Shown here in pieces: positions 1-7,167 of a stretch of DNA of 32,101 nucleotides. The DNA comes from Candidatus Fibrimonadales bacterium. Its GTDB lineage: Bacteria > Fibrobacterota > Fibrobacteria > Fibrobacterales > Fibrobacteraceae. Each line of letters begins with the position of its first letter. Position 1 is the stretch's first letter. Under the pieces are notes generated by a model. That model was not told the DNA's origin. It saw nothing but the letters and a program-made list of their open reading frames with translations, and did not search any database. The stretch is taken from contig WQTK01000335.1 of NCBI GenBank assembly GCA_009786285.1, positions 1-32,101 of the forward strand, given 5' to 3'. The translations under genes and the position numbers were made by a program.

Positions 1-819
1 GAAATTTGTTTTTTCTCTGCGTAAAATTTGCAAGCAGAGTTTTTGTAAATCTTTGTATTTTGTATAATATGGATGGTTGACTAATTTCAGATTTGCTTTT
101 ATTATTCTTTGTAAATCATTCTTTTTATATGTTGGCGTTACATATTCTATTTGTGAAACATTTGCTCTAGTTTCCGCATTGTTAGTTAAAATACTGTGTC
201 CAAAATTACGAGTTCGCAAATGTTCTATAGTATGGCGTATCAATTGAGTAACTGAGTTGTCGTAACTATGTTCTCTAGTTGTATATGCAACTTTTCCTAC
301 AAATGGAATATTTATTCTAATATGACGGTTTATATCTATAACGCCTTTCACATTTGCATCGTTGTATTGATTTCGTTTATATTGCTTGTATAATCCTTGC
401 GAAAGTGCATTTTGCAAATAAGATGGAAATAGATAAGGCAAAAAATCGTGTATGGACTCTTCGCCTTTTGAAAACTTCAAATTTACAACATTTATTCCAA
501 AAATTTTTGATAACATATAATGCAGGAAAAAATCGTTGCCGTTGGAATAAAATCTTGATGAAATTGTTAACGAAGTTTCTTTATAGCCAATAAAACCCAT
601 TATGTTACCGGTAGTTAGCTTGCCGTCGCTGTCTAATTTAAAAAGTTCGTCGTCATTGTCAATGCCGAGTTGCCAGTTTTGTGGAAAAATGAGTAAGTTA
701 GGATTGTCTTCTAGATTTATATCGCGTAATTTTTTGTTTGCTATAAAATCTAAATGTTCAATCTTCCCTTCGCCCAATTCAGAAATTGGCTTTCCGCAAT
801 TATTGTCCGTTGTTTTCAT
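1..819 (-). CDS. mcrC: McrC-like (LlaJI/McrC family) restriction component, C-terminus truncated by window edge
   Basis: Manual translation of the minus strand from ATG at 819: MKTTDNNCGKPISELGEGKIEHLDFI...GVIDINRHIRINIPFVGKVAYTTREHSYDNSVTQLIRHTIEHL..., open to base 1. The 'G.IDI.RHI..N.PF.GK.AY.TREHS.DN' block is typical of McrC. Overlaps the mcrB stop by about 20 bp. Absent from the ORF track because it runs off the edge. Confidence 0.85.
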   Translation of the reverse strand, partial: MKTTDNNCGKPISELGEGKIEHLDFIANKKLRDINLEDNPNLLIFPQNWQLGIDNDDELFKLDSDGKLTTGNIMGFIGYKETSLTISSRFYSNGNDFFLHYMLSKIFGINVVNLKFSKGEESIHDFLPYLFPSYLQNALSQGLYKQYKRNQYNDANVKGVIDINRHIRINIPFVGKVAYTTREHSYDNSVTQLIRHTIEHLRTRNFGHSILTNNAETRANVSQIEYVTPTYKKNDLQRIIKANLKLVNHPYYTKYKDLQKLCLQILRREKTNF

Positions 820-2497
820 ACGCTTTTTTTAGGATTTCTATTTTTTCATCTGAGTCTGACATCCCACGTAGATATTCAAGCAAAAGAGGTTTCAAGCGAA
901 GTTTCCACAAATCATCTCGTTTAGATTTATCTGCCAAGTCAATATGATCTCCGCTTTGATTAAGGAAATATGCTCCGCCAATATGATATGAAGAATTTAA
1001 GCCTTCAATTTTTGAAATCTCATCGTTTAAACTTTTCATTCTATTTTTTGTATCTTTTGGCAATTCCATATTTTCTGCACTTTGTTCGGCAGTAATCTCT
1101 TCCCAAACAAATCGCCGTCTCATTGCAAAATCAAAACTTTCTACGCTACGATCTATATCGTTCATTGTGCCGATTATATAGACATTTTCTGGGATATAGA
1201 AACCATCGTAAAAAGAATCACTTCTTTTTATCATATTTTGATACTGAGTTTTTACTTTTCCATCTATACCTCGATAATTTGGCTCTATAGAGAAGAATAA
1301 TTCACCGAAAATTTTAGAAATTTCACCACGATTTATTTCATCAATGATGAAAATAAATTTCTTTCTTTTTTTCTTTACTGATTGACTTTGGTTCTTTCTC
1401 AATAACTCCAATATTTTAAACATGAAAGTATATTCATATTGATGCTCTTTTTTGAAAAGCTTTTTAATATCTGTTGGTTTCTTAATAGTGTCTGCTTTAG
1501 ACAAAACTTGAATGACCTCTGCTTTTAAAATTTTCCTTTTGGTTGTTTTTTTGTTGCCTAATATTTCGGCACAAAAATGATCGTCACTATTGCCTGCAAT
1601 AATTTTAAAGTGATTTTTTATATTTTTTCTTTTACTATCATATTCAAAAATTTTGCCATTTTCCATTGCTTCGTCCAAAAACTTATTAAGTTCTTCTTCT
1701 ATTGAAACCTCTTTTAACAATTCCTCATCTGTATTTTTTGAGTCTATGAGATTTAAATTCGCTTTTTTGCAGAATTCCTTAAATACTCCATTTTTCAGTT
1801 CAAAACCAATTTGTCCTTCTTCGTCAAGTGAAATAGGTCTCAATCCTTCTACGAAATCCGTATAGTCATAAGATGGGTGAAATTGCACAAAAGTAATTTG
1901 CTCGCTTGTTTGAAGATTTTCTTCATTTTGTGTACTAAAGTGAAATTGCAATAATTTACGCATTAAAGTTCCTAAACGTGGAATACCTCCCATATTAATG
2001 GGATTTGGTCGTTTTTCTTTTTTGTTAATAAATTTTGAGAAATCATCAGCTAATTTATTGAATTTTTTCTCCTCACGTGGGGCTCCACCTTTTATTATTT
2101 CAGAAATTTTTTCATCGGATAATCCTGATATTTTCTTAAAAATATCTTTGTATGTATTTGAGTTGTATTCAAAAAAATTATCTTTCAAATCTTTATATTG
2201 TTCGTCTATTTCTTTTAAATCCTTTCCCATTTCTAGGAAATATTTTGGATACCAAACTGACAATTTCCCATTTTCTCCATCAATTTTTTTTAAATATTGT
2301 ATAAATTCTTCTTGAACTATATTTGCTTGTACATTATCAATAAATTTCCCTATCGTATCATCTATTGTGCCACTATTTGCTATCATCTGTTTGGCAATCT
2401 GTTTTGCCAAATAGGTTTTACCCGTGCCAGGAGCACCAGTTAGGATTAAGTTTTTATTTGCTAGAAGCAAATCGACATAGTATTGGTTTTCTGTCAT
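800..2497 (-). CDS. mcrB: McrB-like AAA+ GTPase/ATPase of a type IV (modification-dependent) restriction system
   Basis: 565 aa. Walker A LTGAPGTGKT, 'EQITFVQFHPSYDYTDFVEGLRP', Walker B FIFIIDEINRGEISKIFGELFF, sensor 'IIGTMNDIDRSVESFDFAMRRRF'. Directly followed by mcrC. Confidence 0.9.
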   Translation of the reverse strand: MTENQYYVDLLLANKNLILTGAPGTGKTYLAKQIAKQMIANSGTIDDTIGKFIDNVQANIVQEEFIQYLKKIDGENGKLSVWYPKYFLEMGKDLKEIDEQYKDLKDNFFEYNSNTYKDIFKKISGLSDEKISEIIKGGAPREEKKFNKLADDFSKFINKKEKRPNPINMGGIPRLGTLMRKLLQFHFSTQNEENLQTSEQITFVQFHPSYDYTDFVEGLRPISLDEEGQIGFELKNGVFKEFCKKANLNLIDSKNTDEELLKEVSIEEELNKFLDEAMENGKIFEYDSKRKNIKNHFKIIAGNSDDHFCAEILGNKKTTKRKILKAEVIQVLSKADTIKKPTDIKKLFKKEHQYEYTFMFKILELLRKNQSQSVKKKRKKFIFIIDEINRGEISKIFGELFFSIEPNYRGIDGKVKTQYQNMIKRSDSFYDGFYIPENVYIIGTMNDIDRSVESFDFAMRRRFVWEEITAEQSAENMELPKDTKNRMKSLNDEISKIEGLNSSYHIGGAYFLNQSGDHIDLADKSKRDDLWKLRLKPLLLEYLRGMSDSDEKIEILKKAYENNGQ

Positions 2498-2546
2498 AGA
2501 GTTCTCTCTAAAATTTGATTTAAGTTGAATATAGAAAATAAATCAG

Positions 2547-2930
2547 CTATTTATAATTCCAAAACGTCTCAGGCAAATAGACATTCTCTATTCCTTCTTC
2601 AACCACGGCCTTAAAAAACGGAGCAATATCCTCAGGTGTAAACCCTGCAATCCCGCAACCTATTTCCGTAACAAGAAACTTTAGCTCTGGGTTCTGCTTT
2701 GCAAATACCAAAAAGTCGTCAATATAAGGCTTCAACTCTTCTTTGGTAGGAAACATCGTAGGAATAGCATAAGTTTTCCCCTGTAACCCAACACCCTGCC
2801 CCCAAACAGCCCCCCATTCCATCGCTAATTCCGCAGCTCCGCCGCCGTGAAAACCTGCAAGGTTGCTACCGAAAACGAAAATCTCATTTTCGTTCAGCGA
2901 GTTAATCCATTTTGGAGATGTATTTGGCAT
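2547..2930 (-). CDS. Macro-like / A1S_2505-type phage-associated protein
   Basis: MPNTSPKWINSLNENEIFVFGSNLAGFHGGGAAELAMEWGAVWGQGVGLQGKTYAIPT...VTEIGCGIAGF: 'FGSNxxGxHGxGAA...YAIPT...IGCGxAG' motif set. Start taken at the internal ATG 2930 because the upstream part of the ORF (to 2978) overlaps a repeat and a -10-like element. Confidence 0.7.
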   Translation of the reverse strand: MPNTSPKWINSLNENEIFVFGSNLAGFHGGGAAELAMEWGAVWGQGVGLQGKTYAIPTMFPTKEELKPYIDDFLVFAKQNPELKFLVTEIGCGIAGFTPEDIAPFFKAVVEEGIENVYLPETFWNYK

Positions 2931-2944
2931 GAATAATAATATAC

Positions 2945-2972
2945 AAAAAGTTTCGGTTATAAGCCTAAAAAC
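2945..2972. repeat. 28-bp direct repeat, copy 1 (aaaaagtttcggttataagcctaaaaac)
   Basis: Exact match to 4270-4297. Contains the last codons and stop of the DUF4143 ATPase gene and lies upstream of the -10-like element of the 2930 gene. Confidence 0.95.
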
Positions 2973-4185
2973 TTTCAATAACCTCCCACACGGGTTTAAC
3001 TTCTATCTGTTCCCCATTGCGAATATAAGCATCTCGCTGATTGAAAGTCAAAATGATGCCGTTATTGCTCTTGAAAAAGTTCAAGGCTTCATTTAACCCA
3101 TTCATTTCTCTGGCGGAATTCTCAGGCCCAAGCTCATAACATACTTGTACCGCCTGTTCAAATTTCCCCTTATTGAAAACAACAAAATCACACTCTCCAT
3201 GCTTTTCCTGAAAATAAAACAATTCCTTTCCCTGCCTCCTAAAATGCCAGTAAACCAGATTTTCAAGCAAATGCCCCTTGTTTGGAGAAAATGATTGCGA
3301 AGCTGCGGCCAGAATGCCTGGATCTATGACAAATATTTTTTTAGGATTTATGACTTGCGCACGTTGCGAATAACTGAATTTTGGCATAAAATTTATCAAG
3401 TAACAATCTTCCAAAAAAGAAAAATATTCCAAAATCGTTGTGGAACTTTGAAAACCAAGCGGCTGCAATAATTTTCTTGCAGAAACCAGGCAGCCAACAT
3501 TTGAAACCAAATAAACGGAAAGGCGTTTTAAAGAAAGAATATCTCTTATCCCATGCCTAACAGCTATATCCCTATTGAGTATATCGGAAAATAAGGCCGC
3601 TAAAATATCCAAGTTTCCTGTTTTTACAAATTCCGGAAACCCACCTGTTTCCATATATTTTTGCCAGGAAACAGCGCTTGCTTTGAGAGAATTGAATGAC
3701 AAGAATTCCGTATAGGAAAAAGGAAACAGCTCTTTTGAAATATGCCTGCCTGTAAGCTTTGTGCCAAGTTCTTTGCTTAGCATGGAGGCATTTGAGCCGG
3801 TGATTACAACTTGGCAATGTTCATCAAGCTTTTGGCGAACATATCGTTCCCATCCATTTATAATCTGAATTTCATCGAAAAACAGGCTTTTGGCTTTCAT
3901 GCTCTTTATTATTGAATCCAATAGCTGAAAATCCGCAAGTTCAAATCCAAACAATCTCGGATCTTCAAAGTTTAAATATAAGGCGTTTTTTTGCCTTTGC
4001 CTTAGCATCTGTAAGAGCAATGTGCTTTTTCCGCATCGCCGAATTCCGGAGATTATCAATGCGTGGGTATTTATATTTGGCAGTATAGGGAGCAATTCCC
4101 TTTTTAAACTACCCGAATTCAGGCGAATTCGGCTTTTTTGAGCTTCTATAACTTGGCGAATGGACTCTTTTTGCAACATAAGCAT
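2965..4185 (-). CDS. AAA_14/DUF4143-type ATPase
   Basis: IISGIRRCGKSTLLLQML (Walker A), KSLFFDEIQIINGWERYVRQ (Walker B), VVITGSNASMLSKELGTKLTGRHISKELFPFSYTEFLSF, C-terminal DUF4143 'LLENLVYWHFRRQGKELFYFQEKHGECDFVV'. Start is ATG 4185 or 4179. Confidence 0.85.
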   Translation of the reverse strand: MLMLQKESIRQVIEAQKSRIRLNSGSLKRELLPILPNINTHALIISGIRRCGKSTLLLQMLRQRQKNALYLNFEDPRLFGFELADFQLLDSIIKSMKAKSLFFDEIQIINGWERYVRQKLDEHCQVVITGSNASMLSKELGTKLTGRHISKELFPFSYTEFLSFNSLKASAVSWQKYMETGGFPEFVKTGNLDILAALFSDILNRDIAVRHGIRDILSLKRLSVYLVSNVGCLVSARKLLQPLGFQSSTTILEYFSFLEDCYLINFMPKFSYSQRAQVINPKKIFVIDPGILAAASQSFSPNKGHLLENLVYWHFRRQGKELFYFQEKHGECDFVVFNKGKFEQAVQVCYELGPENSAREMNGLNEALNFFKSNNGIILTFNQRDAYIRNGEQIEVKPVWEVIESF

Positions 4186-4199
4186 AAATATAGTAAAAA

Positions 4200-4242
4200 A
4201 GTGTCCATTGCTAATGGTCAATAGTGTTCATTAGTAATGGAC
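4200..4242. promoter_or_regulatory. Two tandem palindromic operator-like sites (agtgtccattgctaatgg / agtgttcattagtaatgg)
   Basis: Direct copies at 4200-4217 and 4223-4240 (23-bp period). Each has dyad symmetry (ccatt-gct-aatgg; catta-g-taatg). Together they also form a larger inverted repeat gtccattgctaatg...cattagtaatggac. Located just upstream of the DUF4143 ATPase gene. Confidence 0.6.
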
Positions 4243-4269
4243 ATTCATTATTCACCACTTTTTCAGCAA

Positions 4270-4297
4270 AAAAAGTTTCGGTTATAAGCCTAAAAAC
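4270..4297. repeat. 28-bp direct repeat, copy 2
   Basis: Exact match to 2945-2972. Lies in the intergenic region upstream of the FIST gene. Confidence 0.95.
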
Positions 4298-4350
4298 AGC
4301 ATCACACCCCATAGCAAACCAACCCCTGCGAAAATTTATATATTTCCTTT

Positions 4351-5964
4351 ATGCAGTCATATGTGATTACAATAACCGAAACAGACGACGTAGAGCTTGC
4401 GTTGGAACAATTAGAAACACAACTCTCGGAAATAGAGCTTCTTGAAAATACAATAGGCATTGTCTCAGTACACCCGGAGTTCGTCGAGTCCGGCATTTAC
4501 AATGCAGTGGCAAAATACGCTCCGTTCCAGCTTGCCGGCATTACCTCTTTTGCGCAAAATGCCAACGGGGAAATAGGGCTCTACCTTTTCTCAATTCTGG
4601 TGCTGACCTCGGATTCTTGCGAATTTGCCTGTGAGTCAAGCGATGTGATTTCAGAAAAAGCCAGTGCCAAGCGTCTCACGCAAAAATGCTTCAGCAATGC
4701 GCGCTCAAAGTTGAACGGGAAAGTTAAACTGGCCCTTTTGTACGCTCCGATTATGGAATTTAAATGCTCCAATGAATATATAAGAGCTATAACCGCCATA
4801 GACGAGAGCGTGCCGGTGTTCGGCTCTTTGGCAAATGCCGATATGCCCAATCTGTTTGCAGAAAGGAAAGTTTTGTACAATGAGAATTCTTTTGGCAACC
4901 GGCTTGTGCTTGTGCTTGTTTCCGGTGATATTCAGCCTGAGTTTTACATAGGATCCATAACAAAAGATGCTGTGATAATGCCGGATATAGGCACGGTAAC
5001 CGAGGCTAAGGAAAACCATGTTTTTAAAATAGACGATATGGACGCAGACAAATTTTTGGACAAAATAGGTTTTTATGTTGGAAAGGCTAGAAACCAAGGG
5101 TTGTTGACCTCCATCTTCATGGTTGATAAAAAAGACAAAGACGGCAATACCGTGTCTTCTTTTTCGCGAGGTATTTTGCAATATAATGGTAAAGCGATTG
5201 TTTTCGGGGGTATTGTCCCAAAGGGCTCTGTTTTGTCGATTGGCACTACAACAAAGAAGATGGTTGTGAACACGGCGAGGAACGTGATTGAGCAGATAAA
5301 GGAAAAATCCGACGGCGGGGCAGTTTTGATGTATTCGTGCATTGGAAGGCGTTTTTCTCTGCGGGACGAGCCAATGCTGGAACTTGAGGCTTTCAGCGAA
5401 TTTATGCCAAGCAGTGACTTTAATTACATAGCATCGTGCTCCTGTGGCGAAATATGCCCGACTTCCGTGAGCAAAGGCAAGGCTTTTAACATTGAGCATA
5501 ACCAGGCGTTGATAGCTTGCGTGCTTAACGAGCCAGGCAGCAAGGCTAACGGCAAACAATATGAAGTATTGCTTGCAGAGCTTAAGAACGAGCGCAGGGA
5601 AAAGAACAGGCTTCTTAGGGAATTGAAGGAGTGCCACAGCCTTATAGCTGCATACAAGCAGCATACGATTTTTCACGAAAAATTTTACGATATGATGATG
5701 AAAAGTCCGTTGAATTCAGGCAATGTGAATTCAGGCAATGGAGATAAATCTCGCAGAAATTTTATGAAGCGAGGGTTGAGTTCCAGGCAGGCAAAGGCGA
5801 TGTTGCATGCGAAGGGGAGCGGAAAAATCTCCAACAGGGAATATTGTGAAATAAATTTTGTGACAAGGAGTACAGCCATGCGTGATTTAGCGGAGCTGGT
5901 AAAAAAGGGCTTGTTAAAAAACGCAGGCAAGGGTGCTGGCTGTTGCTATGAATATTTGGGTTGA
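4351..5964 (+). CDS. FIST-domain sensor protein with C-terminal winged-HTH
   Basis: 537 aa. FIST_N/FIST_C-like features (QLAGITSFAQNANGEIG; AVLMYSCIGRRFSL...FNYIASCSCGEICP...FNIEHNQALIACVL). The C-terminus 'GLSSRQAKAMLHAKGSGKISNREYCEINFVTRSTAMRDLAELVKKGLLKNAGKGAGCCYEYLG' resembles the wHTH seen at the C-termini of Fic/RecG-like regulators. Confidence 0.75.
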   Translation: MQSYVITITETDDVELALEQLETQLSEIELLENTIGIVSVHPEFVESGIYNAVAKYAPFQLAGITSFAQNANGEIGLYLFSILVLTSDSCEFACESSDVISEKASAKRLTQKCFSNARSKLNGKVKLALLYAPIMEFKCSNEYIRAITAIDESVPVFGSLANADMPNLFAERKVLYNENSFGNRLVLVLVSGDIQPEFYIGSITKDAVIMPDIGTVTEAKENHVFKIDDMDADKFLDKIGFYVGKARNQGLLTSIFMVDKKDKDGNTVSSFSRGILQYNGKAIVFGGIVPKGSVLSIGTTTKKMVVNTARNVIEQIKEKSDGGAVLMYSCIGRRFSLRDEPMLELEAFSEFMPSSDFNYIASCSCGEICPTSVSKGKAFNIEHNQALIACVLNEPGSKANGKQYEVLLAELKNERREKNRLLRELKECHSLIAAYKQHTIFHEKFYDMMMKSPLNSGNVNSGNGDKSRRNFMKRGLSSRQAKAMLHAKGSGKISNREYCEINFVTRSTAMRDLAELVKKGLLKNAGKGAGCCYEYLG

Positions 5965-6061
5965 TTAATATTTATCGCTTCATAATTGCTTCAAAATGCG
6001 GGGGTGGCTTGCAAAAGTCAAAAAATTAATATATATTTAAGTTAAATAGAAAAAAAGTGAG

Positions 6062-6250
6062 GTGTATATGAACCTGTTAGGTAGGTCTTTGATTATTTCA
6101 GCATTGCTGATGATGTTTGCGATAAACATTGCATTGGCGCAAACGGCGGCGAATTTGCCGTATAGCCACGGGTTTGAGAATGCTATGGATAACATTAATG
6201 TGAAAGTTGAAACGATCTCTCCCGCAAGTTTGCCATATAGTAAATTTTGA
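6062..6250 (+). pseudogene. Truncated secreted-protein ORF (signal peptide plus start of a 'LPYS..FEN' extracellular domain)
   Basis: MYMNLLGRSLIISALLMMFAINIALAQTAANLPYSHGFENAMDN...: signal peptide, then a motif typical of the start of choice-of-anchor/MAM-like domains, ending after 62 aa. Confidence 0.4.
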
Positions 6251-6327
6251 AATTTTTATGGGCCTCCAGTGGGATTTTCTATACTACCAATAGATTGTGA
6301 AGAGTTTAATTTTTTGGACTCCTCTGT

Positions 6328-6884
6328 TTAGGAGAATTCTCCCGCCAGCCACTCAATAATGTTCAGTTGCCTTCTGCCACAAAATCAATTTCTTTTTCAA
6401 ATACTTTGCCAACATAAACCTTGCGGTTGCGGCGCAAAAGCTCAAGATACACGATGTTTTCAAGCATGCGACCCGTGTCTATTTGCCTATCACCGAGCAG
6501 CAAATAACGAAGCCCAACATCAACCATATAATACTTGCTCAATGTTTTCAGTAATTTTTTTCCCTTTACATCATACCTGTCAGCTTTATACAGAATATGG
6601 CTATCGCAGAATGCTTTGAGGTAGGACTCAACCGTGCGCACATTGATTTTCACGCCATCGGATTTCAAGAGCCTTTCCAACCGACCAATGTCTCTGACTT
6701 TGAGGTTTTCAGCAAGATTCTTTACTATGGTGTTATACATTCCTACATGATATTTTTTATTTCGCGAAAAAGAACCTATTTCAAGATAATCTCTAAATTT
6801 TTGCGGCAAATTATAAGTGCCCTTTTCGAAGATATATTCCTTGAAAGACAAAAGCTGGCTCATGTAGAGTGGTCTTTCTATCAT
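6328..6884 (-). pseudogene. Decayed DUF4143 ATPase (Walker A/B region deleted, C-terminus frameshifted)
   Basis: MIERPLYMSQLLSFK matches the N-terminus of the intact ATPase at 15211 (IIERPRYLETLLSWQ), then jumps to mid/C-terminal DUF4143 sequence (VRTVESYLKAF...YKADRYDVKGKKLLKTLSKYYMVDVGLRYLLLG...ENIVYLELLRRNRKVYVGKVFEKEIDFVAEGN*). Just past the stop, in another frame, is NIIEWLAGEFS*, resembling the usual family C-terminus. Confidence 0.75.
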
Positions 6885-6906
6885 AATACAAAAAGTAGAA
6901 AATTTT

Positions 6907-6940
6907 AGTGACTTTTTGCATTGTTCTGCAAAAAGTCACT
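6907..6940. repeat. Perfect 14-bp inverted repeat, 6-nt loop (agtgactttttgca-ttgttc-tgcaaaaagtcact)
   Basis: Direct reading; just upstream of the ATPase pseudogene start. Confidence 0.85.
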
Positions 6941-7167
6941 GATTTTATGAAGTTTTTGCAATAATTGGAGGCAAATTACTCCAACTTGAAATAGTATTGT
7001 GTGCAAAAATCGTTGCTTTCGGAAAAATTAATGTATATTACCAAGAGATGGAGAAGAGTTTAACTTTATTCCGGAGTGTTTATGATAGACTGCAACTGGG
7101 CTTTGCGGTAGAGGCTTGGGGCATGAGTTGGTGGCAATGTTGAACAATTAACTATGGAGAATCCATT

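Noticed and set aside
4705-5676. 323-aa minus-strand ORF opposite the FIST gene
   Set aside because: Low-complexity shadow reading of a well-supported plus-strand CDS; no recognisable motifs.
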